Shown piece after piece: positions 15,929 to 27,051 of a stretch of 58,905 bases of DNA. Position numbers and translations under genes: made by a program. Under the pieces are notes generated by a model. That model was not told the origin of the DNA, made no database searches, and worked only from the letters and a program-made list of their open reading frames with translations. Every line of letters begins with the position of its first letter. The first letter of the stretch is position 1. The DNA comes from Saprospiraceae bacterium (lineage in GTDB: Bacteria > Bacteroidota > Bacteroidia > Chitinophagales > Saprospiraceae): the NCBI GenBank assembly GCA_016719855.1, contig JADJYH010000044.1, forward strand, positions 1-58,905. The letters are read 5' to 3'.

Positions 15929-18900
15929 ATGAAAAACAAACTTGGAACAATCTTTTTCATAGCGCTCCTCTTGGCCAGCCCGCTTTTTTCCCAAAAAATC
16001 AACGTCGAACAGCTCAAGGGCATGAAAATCCGCAACATCGGCCCGGCGGGCATGAGCGGTCGGGTCACTGCCATTGACGTAGTGCTGACGCACCCGGACG
16101 TGATTTATGCAGGGGCGGCAAGTGGTGGCTTGTGGCGTTCCACCAGCGGCGGCATTGACTGGGAACCCATCTTCGACGAAGCGCCTGTGCAGTCCATCGG
16201 GGCGGTGAAAATCAACCAAAACAACCCCGCCGAAATCTGGGTGGGCACGGGCGAAGGCAATCCCCGCAACTCGCAAAACAGCGGCGAGGGCATTTTCAAA
16301 ACCATTGACGGCGGCAAAAACTGGCTGCGCATGGGCCTCGAAAACACCCGAACCATCCACCGTCTCATCATCCATCGGGACGACCCGAACACGGTCTTCG
16401 CCGGTGCGACCGGCTCGGCATGGGGACCCAACCCCGACCGGGGCGTTTTCAAAACAACCGATGGCGGCAAGACCTGGCGCAAAGTGCTGTTCGTCAACGA
16501 CTCCACGGGCTGCGCCGACCTCGTGGTGGACCCCTCCAACCCAAACAAGCTCATGGCCGCCATGTGGGAATATGGCCGCAAACCCTGGACCTTCAACTCC
16601 GGCGGCAAAGGCTCTGGCCTGTACGTCAGCTTCGATGCCGGGGAGACTTGGACGAAGCGCACGGACAAGGACGGCCTGCCCAAAGGCGACCTCGGGCGCA
16701 TCGGCCTGGCATTTGCGCCAAGCAAACCAAACATCGTGTACGCACTGGTGGAGGCGAAAGAAAATGCGCTCTACAAAAGCTACGACGGCGGCTTTAAGTG
16801 GACCAAAATGGCCGAGGCAGACAAGGACAACAGCAATGTGGGCGACCGCCCTTTTTACTACGGAGAAATTTATGTTGACCCAAAAAACGAGAACCGGGTG
16901 TTCAGCCTTTGGAGCATTTTGTCGAAGAGCGAGGACGGCGGAAAGACCTTTGAAAGCTGGGTCGGCTGGAAAATCCACCCCGACCACCACGCATTTTGGA
17001 TTAGCCCCGACGACCCCGACTACATCATCGAGGGCAACGATGGCGGCCTCAACATTTCGCATGACGGTGGCCGCAATTGGCGCTTCGCCGAGAACCTGCC
17101 GCTGGCGCAATTTTACCACATCAACTACGACATGAGCGTACCGTACCGGGTCTGCGGCGGGATGCAGGACAACGGCTCGTGGGTCGGCCCATCGGCGGTT
17201 TGGAAGGCTGGCGGCATCCGCAATGCAGACTGGCAGGAGGTCTATTTTGGCGACGGTTTCGACGTGGCCATCCGGCCCGATGACGGGCGTTATTGCTACG
17301 CCATGTCGCAGGGCGGCAACCTCGGGTATGTGGACATGTTCACCGGCCAGACGAAGGATTTGATGCCCATCCACCCCGACGGCATCGAGCTGCGGTTCAA
17401 TTGGAATGCGGGTTTTGCGCAAAACCCGTTTCACAATTGCGGCATTTATTACGGCAGTCAGTTCCTCCACAAAAGCCTGGATTGCGGGCAGACTTGGCAA
17501 ATCATCAGCCCCGACCTCACCACCAACGACACGACCCGGCAGCACCAGGACAAGAGCGGCGGCCTCACCATTGACGCCACCAGCGCTGAGAACAACACAA
17601 CTATCATCGCCATTGCGCCCAGCCCCGTTGACGAAAACGTGCTTTGGGTGGGCACGGACGACGGCAACCTGCAACTGACCCGTGACGGCGGAAAGTCTTG
17701 GACGAACCTGGCCAACCGACTGCCCGGCGCAAAACTCGGCGGCTGGATTCCGTTCATCGAAGTGAACAAGCGGAATGCGGGCGAAGCATTCGTGATTTAC
17801 AGTGACTACCGCCGGAACGACTGGCGGCCATACGTTTACCATACCACCGACTACGGCGCTACTTTCCGAAGAATCGCCGATGAAAAAAGGTGAGCGGCCA
17901 CGCACTGAGCATCGTACAAGATCCGGAAGTGCCAAATTTGCTGTTCCTCGGCACCGACCAAGGGCTTTTTTTCACCATTGACGGCGGCGAAAATTGGAAC
18001 AAATGGTCGAAGGATTACCCGTCCGTTTCCACCTACGATTTGAAAATACACCCACGGGAGCACGACCTCATCGTCGCAACGTTTGGTCGGGCGGCCTGGA
18101 TTTTGGACGACATACGTCCCCTTCGGGAAATAGCCCGTACAAACGGCAAAGTGCTGGAATCCGACTTCAAGGTGTTCCCAGCGCCCGATGCCTACCTCGC
18201 CGAATTTGCCTCTGTGGACGGCATCCGTTTTACGGGCGATGCCATGTTTTCGGGCAACAACCGCTGGCCGAGCGCCATGATTTCCCTTTGGGTAAAACCT
18301 ACTAAACCTGTTGATAATCAGAAAGATAAAGCGGCGGAGGAAAAAGACGCAAAAGGGAAAAAAGGGAAAGCTGCCCCGAAAAAGGAGGAATTAAAACCAG
18401 AAACTGGCTAGATGAAAGAACTTGCTGAAAAAAAGCCGGAAGGCGAAGGAGGCGACGACGAAAAGAAAGGCGACGACAAAAAAGACGACAAAGTGAAAAT
18501 CAGGGTCATTGACGCCAAGGGCGACACCGTCCGTACTTTTTCGGCAAAAGTGGATACCGGCCTGGTGCGCATCAATTGGGGGCTGAATGAGGATGGCGTT
18601 CGTTACCCCAGCCGCCGCAAGCCGAAGCCGGAAGACGACAAGCCCGGCGGTTATTCAGTGCTGCCCGGAACGTACAAGTTGATGTTCGCCTACAAAGGCA
18701 AAACCGATAGCACCAATGTCACCGTTCACGCCGACCCCCGCATGAACACAACGTTGGCAGACAGGCTTGCGCAACGAGCGGCTTATGATGAATTGGGCAA
18801 AATAGCGGAAAAGGCAACGGCAGGTTTTGACCGTTTGCAGGATTTAAAAGCCAATATCAAGCTCGTCAATTCCGCCCTCGAAAACGTGCCGGACAGCCTG

Positions 18901-19233
18901 AAAAAAGACATCGGCAAAATGGCCAAGTCCATACAGGACAGCATTACCGCCCTCGAAAAGCGGTATATGTCACCTGAAGGCCTGAAGGGTATCCAACGTG
19001 ACCCAGAAAACATCACTGGCCATATCTGGCGCACCCGCAGCTATATTGAATCTTCCGACGGTGCGCCGAATCAAAATGCCCGAATTATGACGGAGAAAGT
19101 GCGGAAGGAAGTAGCCGATATTTTAACGGATATAAATCGGCTGGTAGAAAAGGATTTTACGGAGTATAAAAAGAAGGTAGAAGCGCTGCAATACTCATTA
19201 TTTAAACCGTATGAGCCAGTGAAGTTGGATTAA
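15929..19233 (+). CDS. Large secreted BNR/VPS10-like repeat protein, one frameshift and one in-frame stop
   Basis: The ATG at 15929 begins a signal peptide (LGTIFFIALLLASPLFSQ). Some 850 residues of WD40/YVTN-BNR-type propeller follow, with Asp-box motifs (TSGGIDWEP, TIDGGKNWLR, TTDGGKTWRK, SFDAGETWTK, SYDGGFKWTK, TRDGGKSWTN, TIDGGENWNK). A Lys/Glu-rich linker (~18300-18500) and a C-terminal domain (VIDAKGDTVRTFSAK, GTYKLMFAYKGKTDSTNVTV) complete about 1,100 residues. The A6 run at 17883-17888 needs one more A to restore the frame. A TAG at 18409 interrupts the low-complexity linker in frame, so only the C-terminal ~270 residues are affected. Such proteins resemble sortilin-type propellers and are secreted; their substrate is unknown. 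Related hairpin elements lie on both sides. Confidence 0.85.
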
Positions 19234-19264
19234 GTGAAACGAATTTAATAAAATGTACCACTCG

Positions 19265-19331
19265 CCAGGTTTTACGAAAACAGGGGTTTGGGGCGGAATG
19301 CCCCAAAAGCCCTGTTTGCACAAAACCTATT
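19265..19331. repeat. Element of family C, copy 2 (diverged, inverted core)
   Basis: It shares TTTGCACAAAACCTATT with the 15566-15682 element and has its GGGGTTTGGGGCG/CGCCCCAAAAGCCC hairpin core in the opposite orientation. The left end (CCAGGTTTTACGAAA) is degenerate. It lies 32 bp beyond the BNR gene, so the hairpin may also serve as its terminator. Confidence 0.6.
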
Positions 19332-19491
19332 TGCGCAGCGTAAACATCACTTTAGGTTCCAGCTAGGTGATAAGAATCATGGACAAATTCAAAACCTGTC
19401 ACCTTTTTTATTGAGCATTTTATCAGAAATTTGACGATTGGGAATGTGAACCAGCTTCATAAGCTTTGCCTATAACCACCTAAGATTTATA

Positions 19492-19525
19492 GATAAAGTT
19501 TATCACCCAAGTCGTTTTATCTTCG
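19492..19525 (+). promoter_or_regulatory. Candidate katG promoter region with a 13-bp palindrome
   Basis: TATCTTCG (19518-19525) is one base from the Bacteroidota TAnnTTTG -7 box and lies 29 bp upstream of katG. The perfect palindrome GATAAAGTTTATC (19492-19504) sits where a -33 element would lie and could be an operator for a peroxide regulator. This is inference from position only. Nothing else is recognised in 19332-19491. Confidence 0.35.
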
Positions 19526-19553
19526 CACTTCAATAAAAAGCAAAAATTTCAAA

Positions 19554-21793
19554 ATGGAAAAAATTGATTCAACTACAACATTGGCCGAAGTAAACGAGGA
19601 ACCAAAAAAATGCCCGTTTACTGGTGCATCTGCTTCAAAACCAATTGCTGGCGGTGGCACGAGAAACCGTGACTGGTGGCCCAACCAACTCAGGTTGAAC
19701 ATCCTCCGCCAACATTCCAACCTGTCCAACCCGATGGGTGAGGCGTTCAACTACGCCGAGGAGTTCAAGTCGCTCGACCTGGCTGCCGTGAAGAAAGACA
19801 TCTTCGACCTGATGACCACCTCCCAAGACTGGTGGCCAGCCGACTACGGTCACTACGGGCCGTTTTTCATCCGGATGGCATGGCACAGCGCAGGTACTTA
19901 CCGCATCGCCGACGGCCGGGGTGGCGGAGGCTCCGGTACCCAGCGATTTGCCCCGCTCAACAGTTGGCCCGACAATGCGAACCTCGACAAGGCCCGCTTG
20001 CTGCTTTGGCCAATTAAACAGAAATACGGCAGGAAACTCTCGTGGGCCGACCTGATGGTACTCACTGGCAACTGTGCCCTTGAGTCAATGGGCTTCAAGA
20101 CCTTCGGCTTCGGCGGTGGTCGTGAAGACGTTTGGGAACCCGAAGAAGATGTGTATTGGGGTTCTGAACATGAGTGGCTCGGCGACAAGCGCTACACGGG
20201 CGACCGTGAACTGGAAAACCCGCTCGGTGCGGTTCAGATGGGCCTTATCTACGTGAACCCAGAAGGCCCGAACGGCAACCCTGACCCGGTTGCGTCTGCC
20301 CGTGACATCCGGGAAACCTTTGCCCGCATGGCCATGAACGACGAAGAAACGGTTGCACTGATTGCAGGCGGACACACCTTCGGCAAAACCCACGGCGCTG
20401 CCGACCCAAGCAAATATGTTGGCCCGGAGCCAGCAGGAGCAAGCATCGAGGAGCTGGGCTTGGGTTGGAAAACACCTTCGGCAGCGGCAATGCTGGCGAC
20501 TGCATCACCAGCGGCCTCGAAGGCGCATGGACCACTACCCCAACGAAGTGGAGCAACAACTTTTTCTGGAACCTCTTTGGCTACGAGTGGGAACTCACGA
20601 AAAGCCCAGCAGGTGCGCACCAGTGGATACCGAAGCATGGCATGGGCGCCAATTCTGTGCCTGATGCGCACGACCCTTCCAAGCGTCATACCCCCGTCAT
20701 GCTGACGACCGACCTCGCCCTGCGAGCAGACCCAGCTTATGAGAAAATTTCAAGGCGCTTCCATGAGAACCCGGACGAGTTCGCCGACGCATTTGCCCGT
20801 GCATGGTTCAAGTTGACGCACCGTGACATGGGGCCAATCGCTCGCTACCTTGGCCCAGAAGTGCCCACGGAAGAACTCATCTGGCAAGACCCTGTTCCGG
20901 CAGTTACTTACCAGTTGATTGACGCCAATGACATCGCTGCACTGAAGACTAAAATATTGGAATCAGGGCTTACGGTTTCCCAGTTGGTATCCACCGCTTG
21001 GGCTTCCGCCTCCACTTTCCGTGGTTCCGATAAACGTGGTGGCGCAAACGGCGCACGTATCCGGCTTGCACCGCAGAAGTATTGGGAAGCGAACAATCCG
21101 GCTGAACTGTCGAAAGTGCTGGATACGTTGGAGGGCATTCAAAACGCCTTCAACAACGCCCAGTCTGGCGGCAAGCAGGTTTCCTTGGCCGACCTCATCG
21201 TGTTGGGGGGTTGTGCAGCCATCGAAAAAGCCGCAAAGGACGCAGGCCATGATGTGGCGGTTCCCTTCACGCCGGGCCGCACCGATGCTTCGCAAGCGCA
21301 AACCGATGTGGAATCCTTCGCCGTCCTTGAGCCAATTGCCGATGGTTTCCGCAACTACGCCAAGTCTCGCTTCACAGTTTCCGCAGAGGAGATGCTGGTG
21401 GACAAAGCTCAATTGTTGACACTGAGCGCCCCAGAAATGACAGTGCTGGTTGGCGGCCTGCGTGTCCTCAACACCAATGCCGGTCAGAACAACCACGGCG
21501 TATTCACCAACCGCCCAGGGGCGCTTTCCAACGACTTCTTCGTAAACCTATTGGATATGAATACGACTTGGAAAGCAGTTTCGGCTCAGCAAGACTTGTT
21601 TGAAGGCCGTGACCGCAAAACAGGCGAACTCAAGTGGACGGGCACCCGTGTTGACCTTATTTTCGGTTCCAACTCCGAGCTTCGTGCCATCGCTGAAGTT
21701 TATGGCTGCTCGGACGGTCAAGGCAAGTTCGTGAAGGACTTCGTGGCCGCATGGAGCAAGGTGATGAACCTCGACCGCTTCGATTTGGCGTGA
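19554..21793 (+). CDS. katG: Catalase-peroxidase KatG, one homopolymer frameshift
   Basis: This heme enzyme breaks down hydrogen peroxide (catalase and peroxidase activity). The N-terminal domain has the distal site IRMAWHSAGTYR, the proximal heme-ligand motif GGHTFGKTHG, and the Tyr and Met of the KatG Met-Tyr-Trp adduct (MGLIYVNPEGPNG and FARMAMND). The C-terminal domain, a duplicated and heme-less copy, is complete to LDRFDLA. The length after repair, about 745 residues, is normal. The AAAA at 20469-20472 must be AAAAA to read LGLGWKNTFGSGNAGD; the two frames then join without loss. Since nothing else is wrong, I think the gene is functional. It is monocistronic, with a terminator 29 bp downstream. 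Confidence 0.97.
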
Positions 21794-21821
21794 TTTAGCG
21801 CTTGCAGATTGATAAAATGAT

Positions 21822-21855
21822 AAGAGGTGGTTCGGTGACGGGCCACCTCTTTTTG
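21822..21855 (+). terminator. Rho-independent terminator of katG
   Basis: AAGAGGTGG and CCACCTCTT pair around an 11-base loop, followed by a T-run. It begins 29 bp after the katG stop. Confidence 0.85.
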
Positions 21856-22018
21856 TTTGCCAATTTTACATTTTGAAATACATAGCTGGATGGCCAAATT
21901 ATTAGGTGCGAAATGCACTATTTGCCAATTTCCGATTATGGTTTCAAACCTGAACGGCGGGCTGGGGTTTGGGCGGCATGGTCGGGAGTGCTTTGTTCGG
22001 CGTTTTATTCATTTGATT

Positions 22019-22287
22019 ATGCGAATTAGGGGTTGAAATCACCCAATATACCCAAACCACAGCCGCATAGCGGCGAAATCTTTGTAGCCAAGTAGTTGAG
22101 AAAGTGGGTTGAGGTGCAGCGCACCGAAATTTCCCGGTGCGCTGCACCTCGATACCGAGAAATACCACGTTTCCTACAAATATTTCGGTGCTATGCACCT
22201 ATTTCAACCCGGTTTTGACTTAGCGCCCCGCACGACGTCAATGGAATATGTCGGTGTTATGCACCTATTCCAACCCCTAATTCGCAT
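22019..22287. mobile_element. MITE-like element, family B copy 1 (269 bp)
   Basis: The ends GCGAATTAGGGGTTG and CAACCCCTAATTCGC are inverted, and TTGATT flanks both sides (22013-22018 and 22288-22293) as a likely target duplication. Inside are hairpins GCCGCATAGCGGC and a long GAGGTGCAGCGCACC/GGTGCGCTGCACCTC. Compared with the 203-bp copy at 28491, it carries an extra ~66 bp that repeats the right end. It encodes no transposase, though a short conserved open frame exists in both copies. Its right end provides the last codons and stop of the Rpn gene. Confidence 0.8.
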
Positions 22288-23139
22288 TTGATTGGCTTTC
22301 AATTATCTCTCTGATTTCATCAATCGTAATATCTAATAAATCTGAAATTTCTTCGGGCGATTTTCCTTTGTTAAGCAGTTTTAATATCGTCTTAATTTTA
22401 TTTATTTCTTCACCTTTCTTCTCTGCATGCACCAATTTACCCCTTTCATCTTGTTCTCTCATGGCAGCGTAATCATATGCTTCCAATTCTTCTTTTGTCC
22501 AAGAATGTTTGTTGGCATCTTGGTACGCTGCCTTCAGCCCTTCATCGTCCACATTTGCCGGAACGACCTCTAAGTTTTCAGCCTCTTTGATGAAGAAAAT
22601 CCACTTGTCCGTAACTTCAACAAGTTCTTCCAATGGTTTCGTAAACTTTGGCAGTTCAATGAAATAGAAATCCATGTCCTTTATGATGCGCTCACCGTCT
22701 TCAACGTCGCAAACAGCATGATGTGAGCGGTATTTTTTACCTCCCGCAAACTTGAAGTCAAAAATCCCGATGAAAATCACGGGCTTGAGTTCGGTGTAGT
22801 ATTCGCCGCTTTCGATTTGCTGCGAATAATCCTTGCTGGCATAGTAAAGCAATCGCTTGTCCAAGCCGTCAGGCTCGGCTACCTGCATCTCAATGATGTA
22901 GTTTTGCCCTTCTTATCCCTCGCCTTGACGTCAATGATGGATGCTTTCAAGTTCTTGATGATGGGCAGTTGGTAAGGGTTGAGAATTTCCACATCTTCGA
23001 TAACATCCCTGCCCTTCAACTTCATCACAGCATTAAGGAAGGAGATGAGGATGATTTTCTTGTTCTCGTTGCCGAAAATCTTCCGAAAAGCGATGTCGTT
23101 TTTTATATCTACGAACTGCATGGCACAAGTTTTGGGCAC
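22277..23139 (-). CDS. Rpn family PD-(D/E)XK nuclease/putative transposase, one frameshift
   Basis: The protein begins MQFVDIKNDIAFRKIFGNENKK, the standard Rpn/PDDEXK_2 opening. It continues with VEILNPYQLPIIKNLKASIIDVKARD, then in the second frame YIIEMQVAEPDGLDKRLLYYASKDYSQQI and PVIFIGIFDFKF. The D...E-x-Q core of the nuclease is present at IIDVKARD...IIEMQ. Rpn proteins are DNA endonucleases linked to RecA-independent recombination, and more recently to phage defence. The TTTT at 22902-22905 (AAAA in the gene) should be five bases. After repair it is about 285 residues with an Asp/Glu/Ile-rich C-terminal helix bundle. The final residues N-A-N-stop lie in the terminal repeat of the MITE at 22019-22287; before insertion the gene would have ended N-E-stop. 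Confidence 0.85.
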
Positions 23140-23501
23140 AAAAATACGGCATTTCCCGATACCCGTTCAAGATTACAAATTTACACGGCAGGTTGGACAG
23201 CGGTCAATGTCATGGTGAACTTGACCCTGGAGGAACGGGTTGGCCTTGGGTCTTTCTCACTTATTCTACTGGTGTGCGAGGAAGGTTGGATGGGTTTGAC
23301 CGTTGTCCATCCCGTGAGGATTTGGATAGTTTCATTTATAAGATGAGTGAACGGTGGGCTTGCCGCCTGTGCCGCCTGCGCTAGCTTTCAGGGTTGGGTT
23401 TGGCGGTGGTTGGCGTTGAGTGCGTTGTTATCCCATTTATCTTCTATAAAGTTCTTTTGAGTATTGATTTTTAAAATCAACAACTTCCAACTTGTGTAGT
23501 T
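23140..23501. other. Intergenic, no feature recognised
   Basis: About 360 bp upstream of the Rpn gene. No supported gene, terminator or repeat is visible. Confidence 0.5.
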
Positions 23502-25926
23502 TTATGCACTATATAGAGTATCAGCGATGCTTTTTAAGTCATAGTTTTTAAGGTCGTTAAAAAACGCTCTTGTTGCTTTTACCAACTTTTTTAATTCAAC
23601 CTCACGCATAATTCTAACTTCTTCGTTAAATGCTGCACCGTTTGCCAAATTGTGTGTAGGCACAATCATGATGTTTAAGACCTGTGCATTTGGATAGTTT
23701 TCATTGAACCAACCACAAGAATTATTCATCTGCCCGGTTTCACTTTTTATAATCTCTGCACGAGTTTCTTTTACTTCATTTTTGCATTCAAACAAAATGT
23801 ACTCATTTTCTTTTACATTCCAAAGGTTATCAGGGCCGGCATTTAAAGTTTTATCAGGACGGTCACTCCCAAAGCCAACATCTTTCCTAATTCCATAAGT
23901 GCTCTCTCAAATTTTCTGCTTTATTTCGAACTCCAAATTAAATAAAACTTCATCAACAGCGATAATTAATTGGTCAAAGTTCTCAAAAGCACTTATCCAG
24001 TTTTTTTAATTAATTCTATTCTTGTCTGGTGAATTAATAATTTTTCAAAAACTACTCCACTTTTGGGTTTGAGGAGGTACTTATTGTGCTTATGAGCATT
24101 GAGTTGTAAACGATTTGACTCGGCTTTATCATGTACATAGGTAAAGCGAGCCATTTCTTGCAAATACCAGCCAATTTCACTTTTGTTTTCAGAGGTTAAG
24201 TGTTCATTTATGATTTTCCGAAGTATTGTAATTACTTCGGGATAGTTGCCTGAAAAACAAGCGTCTTCTGCTCTTTTTCAAGAGCCAAAATTTCAATAAA
24301 TTTTGTCATTCACTTCATCTTTTATCAAATTCATTTCGATGATAGTAAAATCTCTTCAACCCTCATCTCGTTTGAGACTGTTTCATAACTTCTGCGAGTA
24401 CCGGAAATTATCTCCCGTCTTGGCTTTTTTACTGCAAAACCTGTCACCTGAAGCCAATATCAATTTGCTTTTAGTCTGGCTTGAAAAAACTTTTGGAATC
24501 TCTTATTTTTATAGTGTTTATTAAATCGGAACCAGTTATCAGAATGATGCAATAGTCTTTCTCGCCACGAACTCTCTTCAAGACCTTGCTCAATTTTTTG
24601 AGCAATTTTAATATCAATCACCTTGCTTTCTGTCCTGCAATACTCTTGATAAACATCGCAAAGAGTTTGAGCGAAGGTTTAGAATCCAAAATAAGAATTC
24701 TGCAACTATCATCTGGCAAATCAATGCCGTCATACCTGTTTGCAATAACAATCGTATTTTCGTACTTTCCTTCTTTTTAATCCTTTATCACAGAATCTAT
24801 ATTAGACGAATCAACCTTTGCGAACCAAGGAAGCCAGTAATCCGCATCTTTTATGCTTGGGTAAAGCAACAATGCCGTCTTTCTATTAGGGTTCGGCTTG
24901 CAAATGGTTTACAATACCTGTTCTATCAAGTTGGAAGTCCAAAGTATGGCACTAAAATCATTTTCTCTCCTGACCATTTTTCCTTTTCGTAAACGATTGG
25001 ATTTTTGACTGTGTCAATCGAAAACCCTAACCCCTTTATGAAAAAGGCATCGTTATTGGTTGTCGCTGACATCAAAACCCTATGCTTGGCAGCATGGAAT
25101 GAACCAAATAATTCAATTGGATTGAAGTAAGGTGAGATTTCTAATGAATAACCAGAGATGATGCATTGGCAATCAGCAATTCTATCTTTAATCGCCTCCC
25201 AAGCAAACCCGATTGCGGGCAAATCTTTATGGTTAACCAGAATTTTTGCGACTTCTTGGATTTTATCTTGCCATGACCAATAAGGGACAGATAAAAACGC
25301 TTCATACTCATTTTTCCGAATTTCTTCTAAATGTGCAATTCCTTGCATTTCTAAATCTGCTTCAAACAACTCAAAAATTTCCTTATATGGGGCTGTATCT
25401 TTGCTTAATCTGATTGTAAATGATTCTCTTATTGTGTCAATACAGGCATGGGAATCATCTAATACAACTGAATCAACTTCCATTGATATGTTTCGTAAAC
25501 CAAAAATTGACCTTCCATTGAATACCTTTTGAACATGGGTAATTAGGATGGATTTTCCTTCCCAAAACTCATTCGGTATTACATTTTGAGCATCAATTCT
25601 GCATATTTTTATTCCAAATTGTTTTGCTTGCTCACAAGTTTGCTCTCCAAGTATTTATTAGGGCAGATATAGAGCGCTGAACCTTGCCTTCATTTATCCT
25701 TGATTGTAGTATCAATAGTCCAACTAAAGTTTTTCCTTGTCCCGTATGCAATTTTATTATTACATCTTTTTTTCTTTGTTGCTTTATACCAAGTATTCAG
25801 AATCGCTTCTTGGGCAGGTCGTAAGGACCTTTATCGCTAATTCGGTCAAGTGGTATCATAGATTTCAACGGGATGTGTCTTCTTTTCAAGAAGTTTGGCA
25901 TCAAGGCGTTTTGAGAAGTCAATCAT
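23502..25926 (-). pseudogene. DEAD/DEAH-box helicase family gene, many frameshifts
   Basis: Starting at ATG 25926 (MIDFSKRLDAKLLEKKTHPVE), pieces in all three frames follow a single ~800-residue protein: LRPAQEAILNTWYKATKK, Walker A KLHTGQGKTLVGLLIL, ILITHVQKVFNGRSIFGLRN, the Walker B equivalent VVLDDSHACID, RVLMSATTNNDAFF, then ECKNEVKETRAEIIKSETGQ and NIMIVPTHNLANGAAFNEEV at the C-terminus. The order is that of a known bacterial SF2 helicase family of unassigned function. I count roughly ten or more frame breaks, more than in any neighbour. Yet the sequence is AT-rich and full of homopolymers, so errors would also concentrate here. It is probably foreign in origin. Decayed or misassembled cannot be decided from this sequence. 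Confidence 0.7.
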
Positions 25927-26122
25927 AATATTTTCATTTACTTTTTACCTTTTATTGTTTGGGTTAACCTGCGAATACACCCAACTCCGAACATGTCCAC
26001 AATTGCGTGTATTTCCGCTTTGTACCCACCCAACCTGACAAAGTAGTACGTACAAAATGTTAAAGTTCTAAATTGTCGGCTCACGAAAACAGCAAAGCGC
26101 TGACAAACATATCGAAAAAGCA

Positions 26123-26212
26123 CAAATCCAAATCATCTAAGGGGCTTTTTATTCTTTGCAAGCCTCTTTTGGTGATATGGGTGTAAATCTCAGTTGTCTT
26201 GCTGCTTTCGTT
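26123..26212 (-). pseudogene. C-terminal tail of a tyrosine recombinase/integrase
   Basis: ESSKTTEIYTHITKRGLQRI followed by KSPLDDLDL is the hallmark end of Bacteroidota tyrosine recombinases; the Tyr in EIYTH (codon 26183-26185) is the nucleophile. No upstream recombinase sequence remains; the open frame before it is unrelated. The fragment sits at the edge of the AT-rich helicase segment and is likely a scar of an integrated element. The rest of 25927-26274 shows nothing else. Confidence 0.65.
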
Positions 26213-26274
26213 GTCAAGTTGCCCATTATCACAAACAAACCCAATTAGCAGGAGATTTACAATTCCAAGCACCT

Positions 26275-27024
26275 TTAAAGACTCTCCAAAAACCCATACT
26301 GCACCCCCGAAAGGTACAGCCCCTGCGGGTATGCAGCTTTTGCGTAGGCAGGTGGCTGGCCCGTTTTAAGGTAGTTCTCAAACGCCTCCAACGACTCCCG
26401 GCCATACCCGACCTCCAGTATTTGAGCAACCAGGATTCGAACCATGCCACGCAAAAAGCGGTCGGCAGTGAACACGAAGGCCAGCCGTTCACCGTCATTT
26501 TCGACCACCATCTGTGCCGCCGTGAGTTCGCAGATGGTCGTTTTATACAGGTCTGGTTGTCGGCACATCGCTCGGAAATCCCGGTAATGGGTCAAGGTCT
26601 CCGCGGCTTTTTCCATCAAGCCCAAGTCCATGTTTTCTTTTGGGTAATATGCGCTCAACTCGCTCAAGAAGGCGTCTTTCATGGTATGGATACGGTAGGT
26701 GTAGGTCCTTGAAATAGCATCCTTTTGTGCATGGGCATCCCAGCCTACCTTGATGAAATCGTAGATGGTGATGTCGTCCGGCAGCATTTTATTGAGGCGG
26801 AAAACGGGGTCGTAGTCAAAGTCGTCCACCACCTTGATATGGCAGAAATACTGGCTGGCATGAACCCCCGCATCCGTCCGCCCACAGCCGATGCAGTTGA
26901 CCTTGTAGCCCAGCATTTTCTCCAGCGCCACTTCCAGCGTTTCCTGTACGCTGGGGTGCTTGGGCTGCCGCTGCCAGCCGTGGTAATGCGTACCTTTGTA
27001 GGATAGGTGAAGGAAGAATTTCAT
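26275..27024 (-). CDS. truA: tRNA pseudouridine synthase A
   Basis: The 249-residue enzyme isomerises uridines 38-40 in the anticodon stem of many tRNAs. It begins FFLHLSYKGTHYHGWQRQP, as TruA proteins do. The catalytic Asp is in CGRTDAGVHASQYFCHI (about residue 52), followed by RLNKMLPDDITI and SRTYTYRIH. The C-terminal active-site block FTADRFLRGMVRILVAQIL is complete. It has the normal length and an intact frame, and lies 27 bp after the aldehyde dehydrogenase gene on the same strand, so the two are probably co-transcribed. Confidence 0.95.
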   Translation of the reverse strand: MKFFLHLSYKGTHYHGWQRQPKHPSVQETLEVALEKMLGYKVNCIGCGRTDAGVHASQYFCHIKVVDDFDYDPVFRLNKMLPDDITIYDFIKVGWDAHAQKDAISRTYTYRIHTMKDAFLSELSAYYPKENMDLGLMEKAAETLTHYRDFRAMCRQPDLYKTTICELTAAQMVVENDGERLAFVFTADRFLRGMVRILVAQILEVGYGRESLEAFENYLKTGQPPAYAKAAYPQGLYLSGVQYGFLESL

Positions 27025-27051
27025 GGGACAAAATAATGAAAAAGAGGTGGC

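Noticed and set aside
15920..17935. 671-codon open frame opposite the BNR gene
   Set aside because: It is the antisense of a clearly coding, Asp-box-rich gene and has no protein motif. The openness comes from codon bias.
20440..20480. Programmed frameshifting in katG (and in thrS, umuC)
   Set aside because: No slippery heptamer plus pseudoknot is seen, the families are not known to use it, and simple homopolymer errors explain all cases.
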